NCBI RefSeq assembly: GCF_020076305.1
Contig: NZ_JAIQXE010000001.1
Coordinates: forward strand, 2,046,001-2,110,000
Reading direction: 5' to 3'
From: Flavihumibacter profundi
GTDB lineage: Bacteria > Bacteroidota > Bacteroidia > Chitinophagales > Chitinophagaceae
Length of the DNA stretch: 64,000 nucleotides
In this document: piece by piece, positions 1-9,165 of the stretch
Layout of the letters: each line of letters begins with the position of its first letter
Numbering within the stretch: the first letter of the stretch is position 1
The notes under the pieces: model-generated
Database searches by the model: none
What the model was told of the DNA's origin: nothing
The model's input: the letters and a program-made list of their open reading frames with translations, nothing else
Position numbers and translations under genes: made by a program

Positions 1-368
1 GTTACCATAACCACGACTTTGAATTTGAAATGGAAAATGACACAGTCTTGTATGATGTGCTGCTTGAAGAAACAGAACCGTCGCTGGTTTGTATGGAAAT
101 GGACCTGGGCTGGGTTGTAGCATCAGGGAAAGACCCGCTGGAGTATTTTAAAAAATATCCCGGACGTTTCCCCTTATGGCACCTGAAAGACATGGACCTT
201 AAGAAAAAACAAAGTACTGAATTTGGCAAAGGCGGACTACCCATTAAAAAAATGTTTGACCATGCCAGGCAATCGGGATTGAAATACTTCTTTATCGAGC
301 AGGAAGAATATAGCAGTACGCCATTTGAAAGCATCAAATACAACCTCAATTACCTTAAATCAATTTAA
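1..368 (+). CDS. Sugar phosphate isomerase/epimerase, 3' part
   Basis: This is the C-terminal part of a xylose-isomerase-like TIM-barrel protein; the gene starts before the window and the frame is open from base 3. The first visible residues read YHNHDFEFE, a hallmark of the family's central strand. Further on, WHLKDMD supplies the His/Lys/Asp metal-site signature and FIEQEEY carries the late metal-binding glutamate. The family isomerises or epimerises sugars or inositols using a divalent metal. The substrate cannot be told from this fragment. Its last 4 bases overlap the end of the convergent PhyH gene. Confidence 0.85.
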   Translation, partial: YHNHDFEFEMENDTVLYDVLLEETEPSLVCMEMDLGWVVASGKDPLEYFKKYPGRFPLWHLKDMDLKKKQSTEFGKGGLPIKKMFDHARQSGLKYFFIEQEEYSSTPFESIKYNLNYLKSI

Positions 369-1315
369 CTGTTTTGTTTAAGGAGGGCGGGCCTTTGCGT
401 GATCTCATGATAGCAGATAACGCCCTCCTTAAAATAATGCAGCACCATGCTTTTACGGGTTTTTGATTTATTGAGCTGCGGTTCGCCACCATGGAACAGG
501 TTAGCATGCCAGATCATCATATCCCCTTTTTTGGGCCGCCAGGTTTCTTTTTTCAATCCCAGTTCATGGATTTTCTGTTGCATCATAGCTTCATAGGCCG
601 CATAGGATTTAGAACCCGTCATAAAATAGCTGCCCTCGTTATCATAATCAGCGTTCAGGTAATAAGGCAATAAATGACTTCCGGGATAATAATGCAGCGG
701 TCCGTTTTCATCAGTCACATCTTCCAGGGCAATCCACACGCCCAATAAGCCACCAAGCGGATAGGTCGTCATGTGGAAACTATCAGAATGTGTTGCCAGT
801 TCACTGCCGTACATAAAATTCATGCTTTGGAAAAGCACAGGTTTGCCGCCGATGAGGTGGGATAATAATTCCACCAGGGATCCATCAGACCCGACTGAAC
901 TGATGAGTGGCGACTGGTGAAACGCGAACATGATCTTTTTCCCATACAATAGCTTAGCCTTCTTTTCTGCCAATAAGCGATCCACTTCTGCATTGATGGC
1001 ATCCGCTTTAGCCGAGGGCAGATATTGCTCAATAATCGCATACCCGTTTTTGTTATATGCATCAAGGCTTTGCCGGCTTGTCGCATTGGCCCGTTGGTAT
1101 AAACCCGATCCTTGTAAGGCAGCCGGATCTATTGCCGGATGGCTTTCAGGTTGATTTTCCAATCCGGCAAAATCCTTGCTGGATATGGGGGAAAAATACT
1201 TTTTCTTTAGACCAAGCCTGCGGTATATTTCCACATTATGCTTCAATTCCCCTGGATGGAAAAAATTATACACGGCATAAGACAATTTTAGCCGCCTGAT
1301 AAATGCTTTAAACAT
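365..1315 (-). CDS. Phytanoyl-CoA dioxygenase (PhyH) family protein
   Basis: A 316-aa protein of the non-haem Fe(II)/2-oxoglutarate oxygenase superfamily, PhyH branch. The facial triad is visible: His176 and Asp178 in THSDSFH, and a distal His275 in HANLFHGGEP. A basic KSKTRK stretch about 10 residues later would hold the Arg that binds 2-oxoglutarate. The core also has the PhyH pattern GPLHYYPGSHLLPYY. Such enzymes hydroxylate small molecules or lipids; the substrate here is unknown. The gene is convergent with the upstream isomerase gene (4-nt overlap) and divergent from the radical SAM gene, so a shared pathway is possible but unproven. Confidence 0.85.
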   Translation of the reverse strand: MFKAFIRRLKLSYAVYNFFHPGELKHNVEIYRRLGLKKKYFSPISSKDFAGLENQPESHPAIDPAALQGSGLYQRANATSRQSLDAYNKNGYAIIEQYLPSAKADAINAEVDRLLAEKKAKLLYGKKIMFAFHQSPLISSVGSDGSLVELLSHLIGGKPVLFQSMNFMYGSELATHSDSFHMTTYPLGGLLGVWIALEDVTDENGPLHYYPGSHLLPYYLNADYDNEGSYFMTGSKSYAAYEAMMQQKIHELGLKKETWRPKKGDMMIWHANLFHGGEPQLNKSKTRKSMVLHYFKEGVICYHEITQRPALLKQNS

Positions 1316-1476
1316 GCCGGTGATTTTAAGGCCGAAGTCCTGGCCTCGAAGTTTTGAAGTTAGGCGGAAAAATCATATATGCAAAGAAGGGTGCCATTGA
1401 AACTTCTGCCATGAAAACAATAATAATTGACCATCCGCTGATAGGTCGGTATTTTTGAGTAGTAAAACAAACAAAT

Positions 1477-3675
1477 TTGCCCGTTTCCGTTTACCTCATT
1501 ACACCCCCATTTACCCAGCTGAATACGCCATACCCGGCAACGGCCTACCTGAAAGGTTTCCTGAACACAAAGGGCATTTCTGCGTTCCAGTCCGACCTGG
1601 GAATTGAAGTCACGCTCGCCCTTTTTTCGAAAAGCGGGCTTACCCAATTATTTGATGCTATCCCAAAAGATATTTCTGCACTAACACCAAATGCAAAAAG
1701 GATAATCGCCTTAAAGGATGACTATATCCAAAGCATTGATGCCGTAATCAATTTTTTACAAGGCAATAATCCCACCCTTGCCCATTTGATCTGTAAAAGG
1801 GACTTCTTACCCGAAGCGGGTCGTTTTGAACAACTGGATGACCTGGTTTGGGCATTCGGCAGTATGGGCACACAGGACAAGGCCAAGCACCTGGCGACGA
1901 TGTACCTGGAAGATCTTTCCGACCTCATCAAAGAAACAGTAGATGAACACTTCGGTTTTAGCCGCTATGCGGAAAAGCTGGCCCGGTCTGCTAATAGTTT
2001 TGACGAGTTATACAATTTATTACAGCAGGAATACACCTATATCGACGAGTTGCTTATTAAAATCCTCAAAGAGAGAATGGAAACTGTGCAGCCGGCCCTG
2101 GTGGCATTGTCTGTACCTTTTCCCGGCAACCTGTATACCTCGCTCCGATGCGCACAATGGATCAGGAGGAATTACCCTTCTGTCAAAGTAGCGATGGGTG
2201 GTGGATTTGCCAATACAGAACTGCGTTCACTTAGTGATCCAAGGGTCTTCGAATTCTATGACTTCATAACGCTCGATGACGGCGAAGCACCTATCGAACA
2301 ACTGATCGCCTATATTGATAATCACATACCAGTAACTAACCTGAAACGGACCTTCCTGCTGCAGGATGGCCTGGTCACTTACATCAATAACAAGTCCTGT
2401 ACCGATTATAAACAAGGGCAGGTTGGCACACCAGATTACAGTGATTTCCTGCTCAATAAATACATTTCTGCTATTGAAATCCTCAACCCCATGCACAGCC
2501 TGTGGAGTGATGGCCGCTGGAACAAACTCACCATGGCGCATGGCTGCTATTGGGGCAAATGCACTTTTTGCGATATATCGCTGGATTATATTCGTTTATA
2601 CGAACCCGTAGCCGCGTCCCTGCTTTGTGACCGTATGGAAGAAATGATTGCCCAAACCGGGCAAAACGGTTTCCATTTTGTTGACGAAGCAGCGCCACCG
2701 GCATTAATGCGCGCCCTGGCGATAGAGATATTGAGAAGGAAACTGGTGGTGAGCTGGTGGACCAATATCCGCTTTGAGAAAAGCTTCACCCGCGACCTTT
2801 GTCTTTTACTGAAATCATCCGGATGCATTGGGGTTTCCGGCGGACTTGAAGTGGCATCAGACCGATTGCTGGCATTGATCCGGAAAGGCATTACTGTTGC
2901 ACAGGTTGCCAGGGTCACCAAACATTTTGCAGAAGCGGGTATTATGGTTCATGCTTACCTCATGTATGGTTTCCCGACACAGACTGCCCAGGAAACCATC
3001 GACTCGCTCGAAATGGTAAGGCAACTATTTGAAGCAGGTGTGCTGCAGTCTGCATTCTGGCACCAGTTCACTATGACTGCGCATAGCCCGGTTGGACTGG
3101 AGCCTGAAAAATACAAAGTAAAAAAACAATCAGCATTGGTGGGCAGCTTTGCCAATAATGATATTGAACATGAAGACCCCACTGGTGCAGACCATGCAAG
3201 TTTCAGTTATGGGCTGAAAAAATCATTGCTGAACTATATGCATGGGGCTTGCCTCGACTACCCGCTGCACCGCTGGTTTGATTTCAAAACACCCAAACCA
3301 TCAGTTGCGCCAGATTTTATCAAAAAGGCACTGGAAGAAGAAGAATTCACAACAGCGAAATCCAACAGCAAAATAATTTTCCTGGGAATTCCCCCTACGA
3401 TGGAAATGATCACCAAATCCAAAAAAGGACAGCAGTGGGAACTTGCAGAATTAGCCTTTCAAAGCAAAAAAGGGGAACTCAGTATCAGGGTAAGTAATGA
3501 TGAGGGCAGGTGGTTAAATGACCTGCTGCCAAAACTATCAGTACATGAGGCAAAGACCTGGACCCTCCAGGAAATAAAAGGAGATTATGAAACAGCAGGC
3601 CTGCCCGACTTTGAATTATTCTGGCACAATAAACCAGTGAACACTCTGTATAAGGCCGGCCTGCTTGAAATCTGA
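1477..3675 (+). CDS. B12-binding-type radical SAM protein
   Basis: A 732-aa radical SAM protein. The N-terminal half has the layout of a cobalamin-binding region, starting VYLITPPFTQLNTPYPA and including GGGFANTE near residue 240. The [4Fe-4S]/SAM motif follows at Cys357, Cys362 and Cys365 within GCYWGKCTFCD. This is CX4CX2C rather than the usual CX3CX2C. Downstream, GVSGGLEVAS and HAYLMYGFPTQT fit the radical SAM barrel. The start is TTG at 1477: an in-frame stop lies at 1456 and there is no ATG or GTG between them, while the protein begins with the expected strand directly after it. The substrate is unknown. It converges on the BI-1 gene 3 nt away. Confidence 0.8.
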   Translation: MPVSVYLITPPFTQLNTPYPATAYLKGFLNTKGISAFQSDLGIEVTLALFSKSGLTQLFDAIPKDISALTPNAKRIIALKDDYIQSIDAVINFLQGNNPTLAHLICKRDFLPEAGRFEQLDDLVWAFGSMGTQDKAKHLATMYLEDLSDLIKETVDEHFGFSRYAEKLARSANSFDELYNLLQQEYTYIDELLIKILKERMETVQPALVALSVPFPGNLYTSLRCAQWIRRNYPSVKVAMGGGFANTELRSLSDPRVFEFYDFITLDDGEAPIEQLIAYIDNHIPVTNLKRTFLLQDGLVTYINNKSCTDYKQGQVGTPDYSDFLLNKYISAIEILNPMHSLWSDGRWNKLTMAHGCYWGKCTFCDISLDYIRLYEPVAASLLCDRMEEMIAQTGQNGFHFVDEAAPPALMRALAIEILRRKLVVSWWTNIRFEKSFTRDLCLLLKSSGCIGVSGGLEVASDRLLALIRKGITVAQVARVTKHFAEAGIMVHAYLMYGFPTQTAQETIDSLEMVRQLFEAGVLQSAFWHQFTMTAHSPVGLEPEKYKVKKQSALVGSFANNDIEHEDPTGADHASFSYGLKKSLLNYMHGACLDYPLHRWFDFKTPKPSVAPDFIKKALEEEEFTTAKSNSKIIFLGIPPTMEMITKSKKGQQWELAELAFQSKKGELSIRVSNDEGRWLNDLLPKLSVHEAKTWTLQEIKGDYETAGLPDFELFWHNKPVNTLYKAGLLEI

Positions 3676-3678
3676 CCA

Positions 3679-4434
3679 TCATTTCCTGCTGCTCAACTTG
3701 CTAAGCAGCCGGAGTATCTCTATATACAACCAAACAATGGTAACAATTAGGCCAAATGCGCCATACCATTCCATATATTTTGGGGCGCCCATTGCGACAC
3801 CTTGTTCGATCCTGTCAAAATCGAGGATCAGGTTCAAGGCAGCAATAGCTACAACAAATACTGAAAAAAGGATACCAATCATACTGCCTTCATGAAGGAA
3901 GGCGATGTCGATACTGAATAGCCGCAGTACCATGGCAATCAGGTAAAAAATAGCAATGCCGGCAGTAGCGGTAAATACGATTGACTTAAACCTTTCAGTT
4001 GCTTTAATAATCCCAGTGCGGTACAAAACAAACATCGCGATAACAGTCCCGAAAGTGAGTACCACAGCCTGCATTACAATCCCGGGGGCCACTCCGGCGA
4101 AAGCGTCATTGTAAATAGCACTGATTCCGCCAACGAAAACACCTTGCATAAGTCCATATGGCGGAGCCAGGTAGGAACCCAGGTGGGGTTTGAAAGACAG
4201 TACCAATGCCAGGATAAGTCCACCAATAGCTGCGCCGATCATCCACGGAAAAACATTTACACCCTGGTTAAAAGCGTTCCAGGTGAAGACAGCCGAGGCC
4301 ATTACCATGAAAAAAAGGAAGAAAAACTTATTGAGTGTACCGCTACTTGTCATCAGTTCTGAGCGGTCACCGGTAAGGGATTGTTCGAATTTAGATTCGC
4401 TTAGGGTAGGGTTACCAGATTTGAATAAGGCCAT
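3679..4434 (-). CDS. Bax inhibitor-1/YccA family membrane protein
   Basis: A 251-aa integral membrane protein of the BI-1 superfamily. About 25-30 polar residues (ALFKSGNPTLSES, then a basic stretch) precede roughly seven hydrophobic segments, starting with FFFLFFMVMASAVFTW. Typical features are GLMQGVFVGGIS in the middle and LNLILDFDRIEQGVAMGAPK near the end, the Asp-containing segment that closes the pore in family members. The family covers proton-sensitive calcium leak channels and YccA, an FtsH modulator. Which role applies here cannot be told from sequence. Confidence 0.88.
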   Translation of the reverse strand: MALFKSGNPTLSESKFEQSLTGDRSELMTSSGTLNKFFFLFFMVMASAVFTWNAFNQGVNVFPWMIGAAIGGLILALVLSFKPHLGSYLAPPYGLMQGVFVGGISAIYNDAFAGVAPGIVMQAVVLTFGTVIAMFVLYRTGIIKATERFKSIVFTATAGIAIFYLIAMVLRLFSIDIAFLHEGSMIGILFSVFVVAIAALNLILDFDRIEQGVAMGAPKYMEWYGAFGLIVTIVWLYIEILRLLSKLSSRK

Positions 4435-4510
4435 TGTTGCAAATATTTATTCCGGCAAATTAAAAGATTTAGTCAAAACTCCCAATGAAACGGCTGATTA
4501 TATACGTAAA

Positions 4511-5293
4511 TTATTTGCCAAAAAATTTCTCCACTACCAGGTTAAGCACTTCAACTGCAATGAGAATGATAACAATCCATTCCAGTGCCATGCTTTTGCG
4601 GTATTGCAGCAGGTCTTTAAAAAGTTCGAGGTTTTCTTTTACTATGGCGAGCCCTTCTTCGATGGTCCTGAACCGTGATTGCAGGTCAAATGTTTTTTTA
4701 AGGCCCAGGTCAAGCTTGCTAAGCCTTTCATCTTCCCAGGTTTCTTCAGGAGAGTCGAAAATATACAGGTTTTCAGCAATCCTGTTTTTCAGGTTCAGGG
4801 TTTTGCCGATATATCTTTTCAGGCTGGTGCCCGATAAATCGAGTTTGCCCTTTATTTCCAAAACCTGGGTATGCGAATTTGCTTCTTCGAGTAATTGATT
4901 GGTAAGAATTTCAAAATGGTCAAGTGCAACAGACTGTGAGACATGCATCATGATAAGCCGCAACATTTCTGTATCGGGTTCAGTAATACTCACCTTATTA
5001 AAACCCAGCTGAAATTTTGAGGCGTCAGTTTCAATTTCAAATTCATCACTGAGTCTTTCTTTGAGCGTGTTACGGCAAAACGGGGAAATAAGTTGCAGAA
5101 AACCCGACATCTCCACTTCAGAATGGTCCAGGAAGCAAACCACCCCATATTTAAACACATAAATAAATTTATGTGTACCAACCTGGTAAAACAATTCATC
5201 GTTGTCGGAATAATAGATTTCAGCGGTAAATGCTGACTTGAAGCTTTTAATATCAATACTGTCTGCAATCTGGAATGCTAAAACTTTAAACAT
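4511..5293 (-). CDS. RMD1 family protein (DUF155)
   Basis: A 260-aa protein of the RMD1/DUF155 family, known from yeast sporulation and mitochondrial proteins and from many bacteria without an established biochemical function. The N-terminal domain (VLAFQIADSIDIKSFK and KFIYVFKYGVVCFLDHS) is followed by a long, probably coiled-coil helix. One C-terminal transmembrane segment (WIVIILIAVEVLNLVVEKFF) anchors it, so the bulk of the protein should be cytosolic. Length and layout match bacterial family members. Confidence 0.8.
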   Translation of the reverse strand: MFKVLAFQIADSIDIKSFKSAFTAEIYYSDNDELFYQVGTHKFIYVFKYGVVCFLDHSEVEMSGFLQLISPFCRNTLKERLSDEFEIETDASKFQLGFNKVSITEPDTEMLRLIMMHVSQSVALDHFEILTNQLLEEANSHTQVLEIKGKLDLSGTSLKRYIGKTLNLKNRIAENLYIFDSPEETWEDERLSKLDLGLKKTFDLQSRFRTIEEGLAIVKENLELFKDLLQYRKSMALEWIVIILIAVEVLNLVVEKFFGK

Positions 5294-5361
5294 AGAATGG
5301 GCTTTGGGAAACGGGATATTTACCGTTAAAAATCACATCCTGAAAGATAGCCATTTTCGGG

Positions 5362-5811
5362 TTAGCGAACTGATTCAAGGCCTTTAAATGCAGGCCGTGC
5401 AAGGTTCAGTGTCAATGATACAGATGGAATTGCCCTTTTTACAAAATATCCCTCCTGGAGGTGTATAGTATTAGTTTTACCAAATGAAATAGTAGCCCGT
5501 CTTTTATTATTTGCCGCACCAATAAAAAATGGGATACTCGTGATCGTTAAACATCCCCCAAAAAGCGCGATAGCACTACCGGTATAATCTGTTGCTTCAG
5601 TACCATTGTTTTTTTCATTACTATTTGCCTGGACAAGGACACCAATGGTCGTAATAGCTAATCCACCACCCACAAGAAACCATCCTGCCCGGTGCTGCTT
5701 TTTACTTTTGGCCATATATTCTGCCCTTATTTTAGAAAAGCTTGTATCGGCCTGGCTGAATGCCGGAACCCAGATACAAAATGAAAAAAATACCAACAGT
5801 AAACCTTTCAT
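5362..5811 (-). CDS. Hypothetical exported membrane protein
   Basis: A 149-aa protein that I do not recognise. A signal peptide covers about residues 1-19 (LLLVFFSFCIWVPAFSQ). The mature part has two hydrophobic segments, FLVGGGLAITTIGVLVQ and ALFGGCLTITSIPFFIGAA, separated by a polar Asn/Lys-rich loop. This suggests a periplasm-facing inner-membrane protein. No catalytic motif is visible. It is transcribed in the same direction as the RMD1 gene, 68 nt upstream of it. Confidence 0.6.
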   Translation of the reverse strand: MKGLLLVFFSFCIWVPAFSQADTSFSKIRAEYMAKSKKQHRAGWFLVGGGLAITTIGVLVQANSNEKNNGTEATDYTGSAIALFGGCLTITSIPFFIGAANNKRRATISFGKTNTIHLQEGYFVKRAIPSVSLTLNLARPAFKGLESVR

Positions 5812-6141
5812 ATTAACTGCTTTACAAAATCACCACAGGAACATAAATACACCCGATTTTAAATATATAAACCAAAAATAAAAATTTAGTTGATCATACT
5901 CATCCTAAATACTGAATATAATCAACTGGAAATGAATCAGAAATACAAAAAGATACGCATTTAAGAAATAAATTATCTGACGCATTAGGATAATAAAAAT
6001 TATATCCATTAAAAAGGTGTCTATATTTTTGCACCCTAAAGGACAATTTAACAATTGTTAACCGTTTGTTAACACGATTCCTTTCAATTCAAAGGGTAAA
6101 TAACAACGTAATTTTCAATTTTTTATCGATAAAAACAGAAT
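5812..6141. other. AT-rich intergenic region before kdnA
   Basis: This 330-bp stretch between two divergent genes has no open frame worth calling and is very AT-rich. It contains one -7-like box at 6024-6031 and a TTGTTAAC-CGTTTGTTAAC direct repeat near 6055-6073. No RNA gene or long inverted repeat was recognised. Confidence 0.6.
6024..6031 (+). promoter_or_regulatory. Candidate -7 promoter element of the kdn operon
   Basis: TATTTTTG matches the Bacteroidota -7 consensus TAnnTTTG. Transcription would start near 6035, leaving a leader of about 107 nt before kdnA. No TTTG is seen at the expected -33 position, so support rests on the -7 box and its place in a long non-coding stretch. Confidence 0.35.
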
Positions 6142-7332
6142 ATGCCGGGATATGAATTTTTTGGTGATGAAGAGAGAAAGGAAGTCCAGGATGTAACTGA
6201 CTCCGGAATCCTAATGCGATATGGATTTGATAAACAAAGACAGGGCCATTGGAAAGCGAAAGAACTGGAAGAAGCGATCTGCCAAAAGCTAAATGTACAA
6301 CACACCCAATTAACTTCCAGTGGTACTGCGGCGCTGACCACGGCAATGGCAGCTTTGGGCATTGGTGAGGGAGATGAAATAATCTTACCCTGCTTTACAT
6401 TCGTAGCAAGTTTTGAAGCCATTTTATCTGTAGGGGCAACCCCTGTTTTCGTAGATATAGACGAATCGCTAACGCTCGACCCCAAAGCCGTTGAAGCGGC
6501 AATCAGCCCGCGTACCAAAGCTATTATGCCGGTACACATGTGTGGCTCAATGGCGGATATGAATGCGCTGTTAAATATTTGCAGGGAAAGAAAACTCTTT
6601 CTGCTGGAAGATGCCTGCCAGGCTATTGGCGGCACTTATAAAGGCAGGTATCTTGGTACTATTGGCGATGCAGGCACCTTTTCGTTTGATTTTGTAAAAA
6701 CAATTACTTGTGGTGAAGGCGGTGCTGTTATGACGAATAATAAAGACATCTACACCAAATGCGATGCCTATACTGATCATGGCCATGACCACCTGGGTAT
6801 AGACCGCGGGGCCGACCTTCACGAATTCATCGGCTATAATTTTCGAATTTCTGAATTGCATGCCGCAGTCGGCCTGGCGCAGATCAGGAAACTGGATCAA
6901 TTCCTTCAGATTCAAAGGAGCAACAAGGCGTTTTTGAAAACAGCCATTGCTGAAATTCCCGGAATACAATTCAGGAAAGTTCACGATCCTGCCGGAGATA
7001 GTGCGACGTTTTTATCTTTTTTTCTTCCAACTGCTGAAATTGCCAGGAAAGTTATTGGCCATCTAAAGGCAGCCGGCCTGGCTGCATTTTATTATTTCGA
7101 CAATAACTGGCACTATATCAGGAACTGGCAACACTTAAAAAGCGGCAGTACAGTTTACCCTTTAAATCCCGGCCTTAAAAAACAATTGCAAAACCTGGCC
7201 CTTCAATCATTTGAGCAATCAGATAACCTGATCAGCCGCTCAATTTCCATTCCAATAAACTTAAGCTGGACAGAAAACGATTTGCTCGTAAAAAAAGACA
7301 TCCTGCGAAATGCTATCCTAAGTGAATTATGA
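6142..7332 (+). CDS. kdnA: DegT/DnrJ/EryC1-type aminotransferase, probable 8-amino-Kdo transaminase
   Basis: A 396-aa PLP-dependent sugar aminotransferase. The cofactor-site elements are visible: SSGTAALTTAM near residue 57, LEDACQAIGG near 155, and Lys186 in SFDFVKTITCGEGG, the Schiff-base lysine. GYNFRISELHAAVGLAQ near 232 is the usual substrate-binding segment. Its stop overlaps the kdsB start by 4 nt, and kdsB in turn overlaps an iron-type alcohol dehydrogenase gene. In Shewanella the same three activities (KdnB oxidises C8 of Kdo, KdnA transaminates it, KdsB activates it with CTP) make 8-amino-3,8-dideoxy-octulosonate. The specific name rests on this context; family membership alone is certain. 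Confidence 0.8.
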   Translation: MPGYEFFGDEERKEVQDVTDSGILMRYGFDKQRQGHWKAKELEEAICQKLNVQHTQLTSSGTAALTTAMAALGIGEGDEIILPCFTFVASFEAILSVGATPVFVDIDESLTLDPKAVEAAISPRTKAIMPVHMCGSMADMNALLNICRERKLFLLEDACQAIGGTYKGRYLGTIGDAGTFSFDFVKTITCGEGGAVMTNNKDIYTKCDAYTDHGHDHLGIDRGADLHEFIGYNFRISELHAAVGLAQIRKLDQFLQIQRSNKAFLKTAIAEIPGIQFRKVHDPAGDSATFLSFFLPTAEIARKVIGHLKAAGLAAFYYFDNNWHYIRNWQHLKSGSTVYPLNPGLKKQLQNLALQSFEQSDNLISRSISIPINLSWTENDLLVKKDILRNAILSEL

Positions 7333-8078
7333 AAATAGTTGCGATCATTCCAGCCAGGTTTGGATCTACCCGTTTCCCGGGAAAAATGTTAGCACTGCTG
7401 CAAAACAAGCCTGTCATTGTACATACTTATGAATCGGTATTCAATACAGGTTTATTTGATGAAGTAATCGTAGCCTGCGATGATGAAGCCATATATAAGG
7501 CTATCCAGCTGGCAGGTGGCAAGGTGGTAATGACTAGTCCTACACATTTGTGTGGCACAGACCGGATAGCTGAAGCAGCAGGAAATCTTGATGCTGATAT
7601 TGTAGTAAACATTCAAGGTGATGAACCCTTCACGCAAAGAGAGCCATTAGAAAAGTTACTGGCTGTTTTCCGGAATGATGTTAAGGCTGAAATAGAAATC
7701 GCTTCCTTAATGCAGCCCTTAAAGCTGCAGGAACAGATAGAAGACCCGAATTTTGTAAAAGTAGCTATTGACCTAAATGGATTCGCCCTTTATTTTTCAA
7801 GGTCAGTCATACCCTATAATCGCAACAATATCGGGGCCAAATATTATGAACACATTGGTGTTTACGCATTCAGGAAAAGCACATTACTAAAAGTCACGAA
7901 ACTTGACCCGACTCCGCTTGAAATGGCCGAACAAATTGAATGCCTGCGATGGCTTGAATATCGTATTCCACTGAAAATGGTCATTACAGAATATAACAGA
8001 ATTGAAATAGACACTCCGGAAGACCTTGCCATGGCAAACAATATGATGAACAGGCCGGTTAAAAATAACCAATTATGA
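7329..8078 (+). CDS. kdsB: 3-deoxy-manno-octulosonate cytidylyltransferase
   Basis: A 249-aa CMP-Kdo synthetase, about the usual length. The nucleotidyltransferase signature IPARFGSTRFPGKML is at the N terminus, followed by CGTDRIAEAA and the metal-binding VVNIQGDEPF near residue 95. The last third holds HIGVYAFRKSTL and a QIECLRWLE stretch, as in other KdsB proteins. It activates Kdo, or 8-amino-Kdo in this setting, with CTP for lipid A attachment in the cytosol. Both gene borders are 4-nt ATGA overlaps, so kdnA-kdsB-kdnB are translationally coupled. Confidence 0.93.
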   Translation: MKIVAIIPARFGSTRFPGKMLALLQNKPVIVHTYESVFNTGLFDEVIVACDDEAIYKAIQLAGGKVVMTSPTHLCGTDRIAEAAGNLDADIVVNIQGDEPFTQREPLEKLLAVFRNDVKAEIEIASLMQPLKLQEQIEDPNFVKVAIDLNGFALYFSRSVIPYNRNNIGAKYYEHIGVYAFRKSTLLKVTKLDPTPLEMAEQIECLRWLEYRIPLKMVITEYNRIEIDTPEDLAMANNMMNRPVKNNQL

Positions 8079-9151
8079 ATTTTAGAAATTTCAAATTACC
8101 CGGATTTGTTACTTATGGAAAAGGCTCGTTCCAAAAGGTTGATGAAATACTGAGCCACAAAAGGGTAAACAATCTTCCTGTTATATTTTTTGTAGATGAT
8201 TTTTTTAAAAACAATGCCAACTTTTTAGGTACGATTCCTTTGAGGGGAAATGACCAGGTAATCTTTATTGATGTTACCCACGAACCAAAAACCACCTATG
8301 TTGATGAATTAAAAGACAGCCTGACTGCACAATTTGGGGAAGTTTCAGGTATCGTGGGAATCGGAGGTGGATCTGTTTTGGATATAACGAAAGCCGTTTC
8401 CCTGATGATGAAAAATCCGGGATCTTCAGCTGATTACCAGGGCTGGGACCTTGTAAAATATGCGGGGGTTTATAAGATGGGCATACCGAGTATTTCTGGT
8501 ACTGGTGCTGAAGTAAGCAGGACCTGTGTACTTACGGGTCCAACCAGGAAATTGGGCATGAATTCAGACTTTACGCCATTTGACCAGATACTTCTTGACC
8601 CCCTGCTACTAAAAACAGTACCAGAACAGCAGCGATTTTATACCGGGATGGATTGTTATATACATTGCATTGAATCCCTTAACGGCACCTACCTGAATGC
8701 TTTTAGCCGTATGTACGGGGAAAAGGCCCTTGACCTGTGCGAAGAAATATTCCTGCATAAGGATGAATGGGATGATGATTCTGACGAGAAATTGATGATG
8801 GCCTCCTATGCAGGCGGCATGAGTATTGCTTATTCACAGGTCGGGGTTGCCCATGCCGTAAGCTATGGATTGTCCTATTTGTTAGGTACGAAACACGGTA
8901 TTGGTAATTGTATCGTATTCGACAAATTAGCACATTATTACCCGGATGGGGTCTTGAAATTCAAGGAAATGATCTCGAAAAACAAGATCGAAATACCTAA
9001 AAACCTAACCCAATCACTAACTGAAGACCAGTTTAATAAAATGATTTCGATATCGCTGGGCATGGAACCTCTTTGGGAAAATGCAATTGGGAAAAACTGG
9101 AAATCAACTATAGACCATAAAACTCTACGTGAGCTGTACGGACAATTTTAG
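8075..9151 (+). CDS. kdnB: Iron-containing alcohol dehydrogenase family, probable Kdo 8-oxidase
   Basis: A 358-aa protein of the iron-type alcohol dehydrogenase family. The NAD-binding signature is GIGGGSVLDITKA near residue 98 and SGTGAEVSRT follows near 143. Histidines of the metal site are seen in DCYIHCIESLNG, VGVAHAVSYGLSYL and GTKHGIGNC. In Shewanella, KdnB oxidises the C8 hydroxyl of Kdo to an aldehyde that KdnA then transaminates. Coupling to kdsB and kdnA supports the same assignment here. The gene ends 14 nt from the convergent histidine kinase gene. Confidence 0.8.
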   Translation: MNFRNFKLPGFVTYGKGSFQKVDEILSHKRVNNLPVIFFVDDFFKNNANFLGTIPLRGNDQVIFIDVTHEPKTTYVDELKDSLTAQFGEVSGIVGIGGGSVLDITKAVSLMMKNPGSSADYQGWDLVKYAGVYKMGIPSISGTGAEVSRTCVLTGPTRKLGMNSDFTPFDQILLDPLLLKTVPEQQRFYTGMDCYIHCIESLNGTYLNAFSRMYGEKALDLCEEIFLHKDEWDDDSDEKLMMASYAGGMSIAYSQVGVAHAVSYGLSYLLGTKHGIGNCIVFDKLAHYYPDGVLKFKEMISKNKIEIPKNLTQSLTEDQFNKMISISLGMEPLWENAIGKNWKSTIDHKTLRELYGQF

Positions 9152-9165
9152 CAATAGGCAATAAA

